Source of the DNA: Nectonema munidae
Taxonomy: Eukaryota > Nematomorpha > Nectonematoida > Nectonematidae
Reading direction: 5' to 3'
NCBI GenBank assembly: GCA_030549495.1
Contig: JAUIRK010001053.1
Coordinates: forward strand, 312,001 to 376,000
Length of the DNA: 64,000 nt
Below are positions 12,248 to 23,672 of the stretch, piece by piece (position 1 is the first letter of the stretch; each line of letters starts with the position of its first letter). The notes beneath the pieces were generated by a model, which saw only the letters and a list, made by a program, of their open reading frames with translations, did not search any database and was not told where the DNA came from. Made by a program: the position numbers and the translations under genes.

Positions 12248-15200
12248 GATGCAGATATATCCTGTAATATTTCTAATTCCAGTCCAGATAAGAAATATAT
12301 ATGGCGTTTCAAAGGGAAGCCCATAAACGACGATGAAAGAAAGTATGTCATTGAAGAAAATAATTTGAAAATTTTAAATCCATCTACTTCCGATTGCGGT
12401 TTGTATCGGTGTCAGTCTGTCAAAAACTCTGAATCATTTTCCGATATCATCTTTCGAAGTATGAACTCTTTTGATATACTTTCTATCTTACACTTATCCG
12501 TTTCAAGAGGGAGGAAATGATGTTGACTCCAAGAGTCATGATGTAGCAATGATAAACAATCCTACCTTGATAATCATTTTGATTTAATTAATTGGTTACT
12601 TCAGTGTTTCTCAACCTTTTTTTCCCACACCCCTTTAGACTTTTTTTATTTTTGTACGCCCCCTTTACCAATTGAAATCATACCCCCATTATCAAAGAAT
12701 GAATTTGATCCCATCGATACTGAACATCAAATATTTTTATTGTGCTTTAAATTTACGATATTCATTCTTCCAAAAAAACTATAGTTTCTCCCTTTTTAAA
12801 CATTTTCATTCATTGCTCCTTCTTTAACTGACTGGTATGTGCTCTCTCTAGTAGGGGCGCGCCCCACCGGTTAAGAATCCCTGGGTTAGTTGGTTAAGTA
12901 AAATACTTTGTGATTCGGTAAATTTATTGGCGTGCATCAGCATTTTGTCCGACAAAGAAACCTATATTTTTTATGTATTGTAAATGTATATATCGTTGAT
13001 GATTTGCTTGGTAGAGATCATCAGAAAATATAAAGTGCTTTGAAAGATTTTGTTTCAAAAGACTCGAATATCATTTTGGAAAAATAGATTGACAAATATA
13101 AAATACTCTCCAAAAGAACTTTGATTTTATTGTCCTACTGTTGAACGCGTGGAGACAACCTCATCTGGACAAAACTAATACATTTTTAATAGCTGTAACT
13201 TCACATATCTTTTAATTTTACAATGAAAATGGCATATCTGTGCTATATTACTCAGAAAATGAACAACTCTTTCAAATTATGATTTTTAAATCACAGTACA
13301 TCTAATATTTAGGAAATGTGCCAGCAGAACTGGGGCTAAGGATTGCGGCCCCCATTAGATAATAATAATAATCAATCATGATTGTCTAATCAAGAAATAA
13401 AATAAATAAAAAATATCAAAGGCTTAGATATGATATTATGTATTAATATGATACTAGAAGTCATTTTTTAGTAAAAAGAAAAGCACTTACAGACATTACT
13501 TATACACAAGTTTTATAGAAAAAGATTTTAGTTTTTTTTTAAATCCTTCAAAATGGTCTCATAATCAATAGTTTTAACAATTTTATGTTCTATAGGTATC
13601 TCATATTATAAAGAAAAGGCTTCAAATCTCTGTCACTACTCACAGGTGCCTAATTTGATAAAGTGTGTCAAATAGGCTTAAAACCAGTGGCGGATCAAAG
13701 GGGGAGGCCTCATGGGCCTAGCCCACCCCCTATGAAAAATGGCTTCGAAAATTACCCTTACTAATTTTCTTTTTCCTAAAACAATACTTGTTCGCAGTTG
13801 ATTACGTTTATATCAATGATATGACAAGTGGAATTCTAAAAGACATAATACAGCTGTCGTATTCTCGGAAGACTTTTAGCAAAATTGCAAAAAATTTAAA
13901 TAGATTTCGCCCCCCCCCCCCTATAAGAAATTTCTGGATCCGCCACTGCTAAAAACCATCCTTTTTTTCAAACAAAATTTTGTTCAGACGGAAAAGCCTT
14001 TTTAAGATTCAAGGGGTGTAACTCTACCCTGAGGAAATTTTAATAGAGGTTTTTCCAAGCGCAATAGGTATATCCAATTTTTTTATAGTTCATAACATTT
14101 TAAGTAATAAGTCCTTGACCTCGATTAACTTCCTAATAATAAATATTGCAAAATTGATATTTATTACTAAAGTAATACAATTCTTATTTAAATATAAGCT
14201 AAGCTAAATACATCAACATTATTAAATTTTTTAAATATATTCTTACAAAGGTGTCAATCTATTTTTAAATCTTCTCTTTGTAAAGACGCATAAACTTTTG
14301 CAGCCCGGGGATAGATTTTGGAATCTCTTGAACTATATAACTGTATACACTTTCTTATATAGTCTCGACCCCTTTAACCCTTTGAGGCTCAGTGTGACAC
14401 CGGTGTCCAAGAAATAATAATCGTCTACTTACAAAATACAAAATTACATTGAAAAAAAGCAAGTGATTATTCTTCAAAATTCTGGTCCTCAAAGGGTTAA
14501 AATCTGTTTTGCGCCCCTGTATTTGGAGTCTGGCTACTGGCCTGATTTTGTATACAAATGTATGTTGTAATTACAAGTTTAGTGTATTTATTTTGTTGTT
14601 TCTGCTTTTAGCCTTCTTTGCATAATACTCTGGAACAAACCTTTTTTTTAGTTCCTAGTAAGGTGATGTCCTTACATCACGAAGATGAGGTGAGTTTTCT
14701 TGAGGACGATACCTTAAAGATAAACTGTCATGTTATGGGCTGTCCCACTCCCAAAATTCAATGGACCTTTGCTCCAGAAAACGATGAAAAGAATACAAGG
14801 TTCTTGCGCAATGACAATAAAAAATTCCTCATTTCCAAAGACGGGAGTAAATTTCACAACTTTATCACAGCTTATTGATCGTGTAAATTGTAGTGTGTGT
14901 GAGCTTGCTTCCACATTTTTTTGATTTCTTAAATTTTTATCACAAATGTATAATAGGACGTTAAACAGATTCTTAGCTATATAACACTATAATCATTTCC
15001 CATAGAATTGATGCAATTTAAAAGTCGCTTATATCTAAGATCCCCATCACATTTATGTTTAGGAGCTATTTAAAATCACGAGATGGCCAAGCCATTAAAG
15101 GAAAAGCGATAAAATGCTAAATTTTCTATTTTTATAATGGAAATTAAATTTTATTTTTTGTTGCATTGTAGTGATATCCAGGGTACATTTAAACTTAAAA

Positions 15201-18200
15201 TATAAAGTTGAGTATATTTTAATTAAAGTTTATTCAATATTCAGGATGTTAAAGAAAGCGCAACTATAAACTCCTTACCTTCTTGAGTTATTCCTCTTGG
15301 AAAATCTTCCTTTTTTCTTTAAAAAAATTCAAAAAAGTACATCGCACAAAAATATATGTAAGATAATCTGTAAAACTCGATCAAAAACATAAAATTATAT
15401 TTAAATAACATTTTTATTATATTTCTACAGTTAATCTTCATAAATTTTTGTGCTATGTACTTTTTTTAAAAAAATTTTTATTGATTTTTTTTAATTTTTC
15501 ATTGATTTTCATGCACAAATTTTTACTGCGCCATCTACTCCCATATGTCTAAAAAGGCCGGGATGCCCAACTTTAGTGAATGGGTCAATTCGCACTATTC
15601 AATATGAATAATATTAATAATGTTCCTTTCATGTTGTAAGCGAAAAATTCACAAACCTTGACGGTGAAAAAGCTAAGCTATAAAGATCGTGGCTTTTACA
15701 GCTGTATCGCTACAAACATCTACAAGAAGGACAAAGACACTCTTCGCGTGCGTGTCAAAGGTATCCTTTACTGTCTCTCTCTCTCTCTACACACTCGTTC
15801 ACTTTTTCGCTTCCCACGTGTAGATAAGCTGGCGGTGCTTTGGCCTTTTTTGGGAATCGTGTGTGAAGTGCTCTTGCTCTGTCTCATCATACTCATCTTT
15901 GAAAAGCGCAAAAGCCGCAAAAAGGCGCGCAATAGCTCCTACGTCACTAATGACTCTGAAACAGAAACAGAATTAAGGTATGTTAAACTTTTTTTACCCA
16001 AATTTTTTTTTAGTTCTCATGAAAGTATATATAAATTTACTATCCTTCATTAAAAATACTCTGTCTTTGATAGATCTTATCTCCCCACACCTTCTTTGTA
16101 ATTGAGGCTTTTTTATGTGCTCAATTTCACATTTATTGTATAAAATGTGATTTATATGTTAAAAACATTATTTATGTTAAAAACAAATCATTTCTAATTA
16201 ATTTTGGTCATCATAGACCACATTCAGAAAAGTTTCCTAGATGATCCCCCATTGAAGTTTGCATTTATAAAGAATTCCAACTGAAATTATTTATCCATTT
16301 TGTTTTAAAGAATACTCTGTGAGTTCTAACAGAATTTTTCCATTTCTTTGCAAAATTATCCATAACTGCTTTTTCCTGAACAAATTCTGTTTCTTGTTCG
16401 CATATAATACAGGAATGTGCAATATTTTAAATAGCGTGCCACATTGAAGTTTAGGTTCAGCCTTGCGAGTCCCACTTTTAACCCTGGTTTTTCAAAATTA
16501 AACGTAATCTTTTTTAATAGATCTTTTTATAAATTAAAGCTGGCGATTTTATTTTATCTGACACGGGTGTCCCATATCCGAGTGCGCCTGAAATGGCTAA
16601 CCGTTGGATGCTTATTTCAAATACGATTAAGTGTAAATCTGATGCTGAAGTTGACCCATAAATTAAATTAAAATAAATTTCAAAAAGTAATATAATTTAT
16701 TGGGCACAAGATTTAAAACGGGAATTTTTGCCGACACTAGCCTTTATCAAACCACTATACTAATGAGTAGGGTAGAAGTTGAAGACTGGAAGGATTAGTG
16801 AAGAAGAAGACGAAGGATATCGAAGGATATAGGTAAATTTTTTTAGTGAATCACAATGAATAATATCCTTCGTCTTCTTCTTCGCTAATCCTTCCAGTCT
16901 TCAACTTCTACCCTACTCATTAGTATAGTGGTTTGATAAAGCCGAGTGTCAGCGAAAATTCACCGTTTAAAATCATGTGCCCAATAAATTATATTACTTT
17001 TTAAATTTTACGATTAAGTTAATTGCAATTACATTTATAAATCTGGTCAAATATACCAGAGTTAGCCCTTATTAAAAGTATAGATAAGGGTAAAAAGAAA
17101 ATATTTGTATCATTTTATCATTATCTTTTTATTTTCATGTATCTTCTTAGCAGTGCTAATAGTGTATGCTACAGTAAAATCATGCTGGTAGGAATCATAC
17201 TGCGAGGTGCCTTCGTAGGAGTGACAAATCAACGGTTAGTTAGTTTGTTTTTTAGTTAGTTAGTATGTCAATAGTGACAATAATATAACGCAAACTCCCT
17301 ATTCTTTTGCTTGTGGCACATTAATCCTTTTATTACATATACATATATAATAAAACAGAAAAATGATGAAAGGAAACACATGGATCATCACAAATTTAAT
17401 TTCCTTAAATAAATAATATTTTTCTTTTTTTGCCTAGTGAATTCGAGACGCTTTCAGCGGGTTTGGGCCAAAAATGAACCCAATAATATTATTTATTGTT
17501 AAAATAAATCATACCTTTTATCTATCTAAGCAAATGTTCACTTTTATTGAAGCAAGTCTAGACACAAAAACATCAACTCTCACTTTCGTCTCTTCATAAA
17601 CATTTGTTTATAACTTTGTTTAAAATCAAATGATTAACATTTGTTTTAGTACATTTGTTTTATAACTGAATTTATCTGTTCTGTACAAAATAGAAGTTTT
17701 AAATAGTTCATCTGGTGAAGATAATTTTAGTAACCGAGTAGGCATTTAACAAAGAAAAACAAAGGGCAAATTTCAAAAGAACTAGTCCATATTAAAAAAA
17801 GGAAGAGACTCAATCTTGTGTAGCTTTCGCATTGTTCTGAGAAAAATAAAGTAGATCTTTTTTCAGCGCTTTACATAATCAACCTTCAAAAGATGGGAAA
17901 GAAAAAAGGAATTAATGATTCTTAATTGTGATCTAGCTAAAGGAGGCATGTTCTACTAAAAGAAAAAATACGCTATTTTAAATTTGTATATTATTTCATT
18001 AAGTCTATACCCTAATTGGATTCTAAAAGTCAAAAAAGAGTTAGTTGCCATTTGTGGCAAAGAAGTCTTTATAAAAAACATAATACTACTTGTGGTCAGT
18101 ATAAAAAATTGCAAATAGAAAAACTTTGTACTGATTGTAAAAGATATTTCAATCAACTTATCCTTATTATTGCATTCTTGCCTGGGCTTAAAATTCATCT

Positions 18201-18872
18201 CACTGGCTTTTAAATGTATGAAAATATTTTTGTAATTAAAGGATTAAATGCAGTTCGTTTAAGACGGTGTTTCCAAAGATTTTTCTATAGAATATTATCC
18301 ATAAATTTTTTATTTGCGACGATTTACCCCCTATTTCATTTTTCCATAAGAAGAAATCAAAGAATTTAGTTAGATTTTAATGATCAAGTCTATTTTGGGT
18401 AAAAAGTAAACAGATCAAAGATATTTGGATCAGAGACCCAACCTCAGTCCTGGAGAGAAATCACCTATTTCGCAATACTCTCATAGTAGGTAATTCAAGT
18501 AAGGAACTCTCATATGGTCCTTTAAATTTAATCTATTCCCTATATCGGGATAGACATTTAACATTTTTTACTTTTTATTTTCATCCAAATATTATTCTTA
18601 TGAAAATTTTATAAGAAAATTGTGATGAAGTTTTTTATAAAACACTGGGATGTACAAAATTTGTTTTTAATAGTTTGTCAAATTTTAAAATGTGGGCCAT
18701 CATGACCGCTCATCTATTCGAATTTGCCCCTTTCCCTCAACATCATTATATCAAAAATTAATTAATGACCATCATAATTCTAAAGATTTTAACCGGTACG
18801 ATGATATTTTTTGTTTTTATTTTCAGGAATCTTAACGAAGATACAGCTGCTGTTCGAATTAAAAATTCTTAA
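12248..18872 (+). CDS. BSG: Basigin/neuroplastin-like Ig membrane protein, 5' exons missing
   Basis: Five exons join in phase: 12248-12458, 14652-14846, 15641-15760, 15824-15977 and 18827-18872 (241 aa in the window). Exon 1 is an Ig domain (DADISC, YIWRF, CGLYRCQ). Exons 2-3 form a second Ig domain (LKINCHVMGC, KIQW, DRGFYSC). Exon 4 has the hallmark basigin transmembrane helix DKLAVLWPFLGIVCEVLLLC, including the conserved proline and intramembrane glutamate, then a basic stop-transfer EKRKSRKKARN. The last exon ends VRIKNS. Basigins are type I plasma-membrane glycoproteins that chaperone monocarboxylate transporters and bind adhesion partners. The upstream exon(s) with signal peptide and start were not found. 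The 63-nt intron 3 is a multiple of three without stops. Other introns carry several MITEs. Confidence 0.9.
12602..12883. mobile_element. hAT MITE with 8-bp target duplication
   Basis: The ends CAGTGTTTCTCAACC and GGTTAAGAATCCCTG are inverted repeats of the hAT type. Flanking 8-mers GGTTACTT (12594-12601) and GGTTAGTT (12884-12891) match at 7 of 8 positions. The same left terminus is found on the coding hAT copy at 19313. It lies in basigin intron 1. Confidence 0.85.
13685..13948. mobile_element. hAT MITE, CAGTGGCGGATC family, copy 1
   Basis: Terminal repeats CAGTGGCGGATC and GGATCCGCCACTG. The 8-mers CTTAAAAC and CTAAAAAC on either side agree at 7 of 8 positions. A C-run lies inside the right end. 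Internally it matches the element at 56583-56845 in opposite orientation (for example GAAAATTACCCTTA and CAGCTGT..ATTCTC). It lies in basigin intron 1. Confidence 0.85.
14374..14500. mobile_element. piggyBac-type MITE with TTAA targets
   Basis: TTAACCCTTTGAGG at the left and CCTCAAAGGGTTAA at the right form a perfect inverted repeat bounded by TTAA on both sides, the signature of piggyBac insertion. The body is about 119 bp and non-coding. A solitary related end occurs at 49537-49575. Both lie in host introns or flanks. Confidence 0.85.
15328..15467. repeat. Short inverted repeat in basigin intron 2
   Basis: Arms of about 28 nt (AAAAAAGTACATCGCACAAA at the left; its complement near 15440-15467) are separated by about 80 nt with only a few mismatches. 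It may be the residue of a small MITE or simply a transcript hairpin. Confidence 0.5.
16675..17008. repeat. Long near-perfect fold-back element in basigin intron 4
   Basis: The left arm 16675-16821 and right arm 16863-17008 are about 146 nt each and near-perfect reverse complements, with a loop of about 41 nt. The outer ends read AAAAAGTAATATAATTTATT and its complement; the inner ends read GAAGAAGAAGACGAAGGATA and its complement. It has the form of a snap-back MITE. As intron RNA of the plus-strand basigin transcript it would fold into a long double-stranded stem. Confidence 0.95.
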
Positions 18873-19076
18873 CTTGCTTTGATATTTTAGTCAATCCTTT
18901 ATTTTATATATATACATACATATTTGCTGAAATCTATGTAAGTATATGTATGTCATATGCTATCTCCTAAATGGTTTATTTTTATGGCAATCGATATTTC
19001 TTGTTTGTGTAAAATTTGTTTTTAAATTTAGCCTTTTATCTGTTTTTAATTAATGCTTTTAGTGAAATTTTTTAAA

Positions 19077-19082
19077 AATAAA
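19077..19082 (+). promoter_or_regulatory. Polyadenylation signal for basigin
   Basis: AATAAA about 205 nt after the basigin stop codon, in the same orientation, with no closer canonical signal seen. Confidence 0.45.
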
Positions 19083-19312
19083 TTTGTATTTGTTCTTACT
19101 ACTTTTCTTCTACTTATTTCTGTGCATAAATGAGAGTTTGTGAGTAGTATTCAGAATTACTATTACTGAAAAAAGGAATAAATGAAAATTTTATTAAAAA
19201 ACATTATTTTTCTTATCAAAATGGCTATCTTTCCAGGTGGTATAAAAGATCAAGCGCTTGATAATCGTATCCAGATGTGATCGTTACCTCATTATTTTTT
19301 GTTGTTAAATGC

Positions 19313-20966
19313 CAGTGTTTCTCAACCTTTCATGACCTGCGGCCCCCTTACCAAGCAAGTCAATACCCGTGGCCCCCTAAATTTTAAAATTAAAAAATAA
19401 ATTAAACAATAATAATTTAAATTTGATAAATAATAATTAAATTTATTTTAAATTTTGAAAAAATTATAAATGAAAGTAAAAATTTTTTTTTAATTTATTC
19501 AATGAGAAACTTGCTGTTGAGCTTGTGTGACAAGACTTTTTATGTCTGGCTTCGTTTGGGATACAGCAAGGCGAATATCGTTGCCGGTTTCTGGAATTTG
19601 TTTTGATGGTGGCCAAGTCAGAAAATTCGCAAAGATAAATTGTAGCAAATTGAACTAGTATTATAGATGCTTTCTTGTTGAGTAGAGGGTGGACATCCTG
19701 AACAGATAATCAGAAAGTAGAGAGATCTTCCCTGTTAATAAAATAAGTTTCATTGCTTTAGATGCCTTAAACTCTGCTGGCTCTTCTGCTTCGTCTTCAG
19801 TACATTCAATTTCAGTGTTAAATGTGTCCCTATGCCATGAAACATATAATGGTGCATCGTCAAAATAAGATTTGAACTTATGAATTAGGATGCTGAGATG
19901 TTCAGTAATACATTCTTTGATGCCAATGGGAAGCTTGATTTGTTGTGTCTGCAGATGCTCATCTAAGAAAGGAAAAGAGGCTAGGGATTCGACTTTGATT
20001 CGTCCCTGCCAAACTTCCATTCGAGCAGACAGTCCAGCAAGTTTGTCGTGAACCTAACTAACTGTCACATCAGGACTTTGCAAAGACTTATTCATCTCGT
20101 TGAGTCGACTAAATATATCTGCCAAGTAGGCAAGCATCATAACAAACTCTTCTTTGTCAAAATAAAAGTTTATTGTCATTTTCTCGCAAAAAGCTTTTAT
20201 TTCCAAACGTAATTCAAACAATCGGGAAAGGCAGTTTCCTCTCGATAACCAACGAACTTTAGTGTAGAGTAGGAGTCCTAAATGTTTGGCTCTCATTTCG
20301 TTAGCAAGAAGTTGGAAGAGTCTATGATTTTTAGCCTTGGAACGGATAAAGTTGATCATTTTAACCGCAACGTTCATAACTTCCAACAAAGAAGACGGGA
20401 GAGTTTTTGAGGCAAGCGCATAACGATGTAGTTAACAGTGAGAAGATGTTATATGAGGTCATTCATTTTTGACTAATGTAACAAACCCTCCTTTAACGCC
20501 AATCATTGCTGGAGCACCATCAGTACAAATGTGCTTGAAATTCTGCCACTTAAGACTTGTATTTTTGAAAAAAGAATCAACGATTGCTTTAACATCTGCT
20601 GCTGTCGTTGTACTTGGCATCCAACTACAAAACAAAAACTCTTCCTTCATCTTTCCATTTTTTCATATCGAACAAAAGCAATCAACTGACTATACATAGC
20701 AATGTCGGTAGACTCGTCTAATTGGAGACTAACCTGAACTCTGCTTTGCCTAATTTCATGGCAAACTTGACGGCACACATCAGCAACCATGTCATTAATC
20801 CGCCGGCGGATTGTATCATTAGACAGGGAACCTTGTTGAATCTTTTTTTGCCTCTCGACCAATCATTAATTCAACCATTTTTTCTGTACATGGCTTAATT
20901 AGCTCCTCTGCAATAGTGTGGGGCTTCTTGCAATTTACAATTTAGTATGCTACTTCGTAGCTGGGG
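19313..20966 (-). mobile_element. hAT transposon relic, truncated at the 5' side of the transposase
   Basis: The left terminus CAGTGTTTCTCAACCTTTCA is a classic hAT end and is shared with the MITE at 12602. The transposase is encoded on the minus strand and ends at 19499. Transposase homology stops abruptly near 20966, where Helitron sequence begins, and no right terminus was found. Confidence 0.8.
19499..20966 (-). pseudogene. hAT transposase (ZBED5/FAM200-like), broken
   Basis: Minus-strand segments in order: [20 protein letters not shown], then MVADVCRQVCHEIRQSRVQV with LQLDESTDIA (first catalytic Asp), HICTDGAPAMIGVKGGFVTL, KVRWLSRGNCLSRLFELRLE, and a C-terminal NDIRLAVSQTKPDIKSLVTQ ending at the stop 19499-19501. 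These are the blocks of the RNase H-fold hAT transposases domesticated in vertebrates as FAM200/ZBED5. Several frame changes and stops separate them, so the gene is dead. The N-terminal BED finger is missing because the copy stops at the Helitron junction. Confidence 0.85.
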
Positions 20967-21210
20967 TATTCAGTTTCCTCTCAGATTGTCGTATGCACTC
21001 ACTATCAATAAAAGTCAGGGACAAACTTTTGAAAAAGTTGGTATTTTTTTAAGAAAACCATGTTTCAGTCATGGACAACTTTATGTTGCCCTTTCAAGAG
21101 CAAGATCTTTTCAGGCCATTAAATTTCAGATCTATCAAACACATCAACAAGGATATCACAACAATAATTTATATACAAAAAATATAGTTTACCCACAAAT
21201 TTTTCATTGA
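20967..21210 (+). pseudogene. Helitron helicase C-terminal fragment
   Basis: Reads [20 protein letters not shown], then [18 protein letters not shown], ending at TGA 21208-21210. These are helicase motifs V and VI of the Pif1-like helicase in Helitron Rep/Hel proteins (TxxKSQG and VALSRAR). Everything upstream of the last roughly 80 residues is absent. The ATG at 20947 lies in hAT sequence and is not the true start. Confidence 0.9.
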
Positions 21211-22155
21211 AATATATTTTTATTATTTTAAGGGTTTACACAAAAAAAACCATTTCATTCTAAAGCCATATGGCTCAGGTCGGTGTAGGAAATCTTAGTT
21301 AAGACAAACTATAGATATAAAATCACAAAAGAACTAAAAAAATCAATACTACACAAATATTTTTAACAAAACTAAAAATACTAAAAAATGAATTCTACAT
21401 AAATAAATATATCAAAAGTGGGCAATACAATGTAGAACCTTAAAGTTTTAGGTAAAAATACTTGAAAATACACATAATACAAAATCGCTGTTAAAAATCA
21501 GCCGAATAAACAATTAGAAAAATCTTTAAAAAGGGTAGAAAACAGTCAAAAACATATGTAAGAATCGGAAATCACAGTAATTAGATAACTAATTAGTAGT
21601 CGTAGCCAAACAGGCAACAAAGAGTGTGAGATTTCTGGCTCACATGATACCCCCCCCCCCCCTTTGAGCGGTTAATACCTTTATGGGGGACCTGTATTCC
21701 AGATAAAGTAATTTAAAATTCATTTATTCATGCACATACATGTAGGCAAGCGCGCAATAATAAACAAAAAATCACATTTTCAGAAATACACATGTAAAAT
21801 TCAGGGATAAAAAGCGCCATGTTTAGTGTATTCAGTTTACCGCAGCTTCGTGGCTGATTTTAATTGATTTTCAAATTAAATAACTATATCCTTTTTATGG
21901 TTTTGATTTCGTTTGAAAATCAATCAAAATCTGTCAAAAATAAGAATCGTTAATTCAATATTACTGATATTTTTTGATTAAAATTAATCAAATTACAACT
22001 ACAAAAATTCTATTTTTCAAGCGTAGCTTAAACAAAAAAAACTAGCCGGTCCCGTGGTCGTTTCGAGCGAAGAATTTGAATTAGCAACTCAATATACACA
22101 CTACCAAGAATCCTATGTTTCGAGCGAAGCGAGAAACGTCCAAGGCACCGGCTAG
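21211..22155 (+). mobile_element. Helitron 3' region ending in CTAG
   Basis: The tail downstream of the helicase fragment runs about 950 bp to GGCACCGGCTAG (22144-22155), followed by T. Helitrons end in CTRR after a short hairpin and insert next to T. A GTTTC..GAAAC hairpin precedes the end by a few bases. A C-run lies at 21650-21662. Together with 20967-21210 this is a 5'-truncated Helitron. Confidence 0.6.
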
Positions 22156-22156
22156 T
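22041..22156. repeat. Two Helitron-like termini in inverted orientation
   Basis: ACTAGCCGGTCCCGTGG near 22041 is the approximate reverse complement of the CCAAGGCACCGGCTAGT terminus at 22139-22156, and both sides carry TTTCGAGCGAAG. It may be two Helitron 3' ends facing each other or a palindromic terminus. Confidence 0.5.
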
Positions 22157-23169
22157 ATAAAAATATTTCTCACCAATTAAGTATGAAGAAATTAAATTGC
22201 TAGTTATAAAGCAGAAAGGCAGAAGTAGAGATAGGATGTAACGTAGGAAAGAAAACCCGTTATGAATGAAACTTTTGAAGAAGTCATTCGTAAACCATGC
22301 ACAAAGCATTTTCATATGTATGACTTGAAAGTTTTCAAGATCACAACTTCCAAAACTCAAATAGTTCCGACTCGTAATTCATGTCAACTTACCCTTTGAA
22401 ATGATTCTGCAAATACAATAGTAAAGACAAAGATGGTTTGATTGATGTTTTTTTCATAGTACTCGTAGGAAAAGGAGTATGAAAATCAAAGCAAGAATGT
22501 GACATGCTTGATTAATCTGTTCACTTACAATTAAATTCCTGAGGATACAATTAGTAATCATACAGAGCTTATGTTGATAACGCATTTTATTAATATATTT
22601 ATTAATACTTCAAATATATTTATTATTATATGAATCAAAACACTCATTTAGCCAAAGAAAATGTGCTGAAATACATTATGCACACACACACACATATTCT
22701 CTCTCTCGCACTGGAGATTTAACTATTGTAATGAACGCTATATATTTAGAAATGGAAGAAGAACAATGAGATTGAACAAAAACAAACTGAAAATATAAAT
22801 CGATGAAATGCAATAAATCACAAATGTCATCATCCACAATTATAGCTATTTAAAATAATATAATTTATTGAACTCACGCCCATATCATAAAAATGAAATG
22901 ACTACAGCCAGCAGTAAAAATAGTGTTAAAAAAAGGTTAAGCAAATTTCCAAAAAATGAAAGTAAAATTTTTTTTTTATAAAACATCAAAAAGGTATAAT
23001 TGAATGAAAAATTTCCAGAAAACTAGCTTGCAAAATTTATAGAATATCTAAAATATTTTTTTAGTCAGCCATCTAAGTATCATTGGTAACGATCAAAGTA
23101 ACTTTACTTTGCGAACCTTGCGTTTAGCGAAATCATACAATATATCATCAAAATGAAAAATGAGAAGCG

Positions 23170-23330
23170 TGGGGCTCACTGCGGCCGCATAGGTTCCAAT
23201 TGCCTAAGGCAGGCCCTGGTGTTCAGGACATAAAACTAGTTTATCTGGGTTCGATTCCCTACTATGATAATCCTTATTGTGTCGAGCAATGCAAGATTAT
23301 TCTTACCTTGAATGAGATAGACAAAATAAA
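23170..23330 (+). mobile_element. tRNA-derived SINE, diverged
   Basis: A B-box-like GGGTTCGATTCCC sits at 23247, with an A-box-like GGGGCTCACTGCGG upstream and a tail ending in (AAAATAAA)n. No cloverleaf acceptor stem is present. Confidence 0.5.
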
Positions 23331-23672
23331 AATAAAAAATTTCCAGTACATAATTGAAAAGATTACTTAAGTACATTATTGAAGAAGTTTCTTGTAACAA
23401 TGTTTAGATTATATTGAATATAACCAAATAGACATTAGAGAGAGAGAGAGAGAGAGAAAATTTATTGTAAAAAATAAGTTTGTTACACAAAAAAAAACAA
23501 AAGTTTTATATATTTTTTTTTCAACATTCTTTATAATTGTATATAAGCATAATAGTAAAAAAAATCAATAGCCAAAAATGGCCGTTATTAGATTTTTTTT
23601 CAATTAAATATGTGTATTTTCTGATAGTGTTAGTAAAAACATAAAAGTTCACATTTGAGGGAAAAGTTTAAT
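23331..23672. other. AT-rich stretch with (GA)n microsatellite
   Basis: Contains a GA run near 23438-23457 and nothing else I can support. Confidence 0.45.

Noticed and set aside
14618-14878. Plus-strand frame read as a free-standing protein from 14618
   Set aside because: Phase with the upstream Ig exon and the TTTTTTTTAG acceptor place the true exon start at 14652 and the donor at 14847; the rest is intron read-through.
17956-18213. Overlapping open frames on both strands in basigin intron 4
   Set aside because: No family resemblance and no splice or start context; frames on both strands suggest chance.
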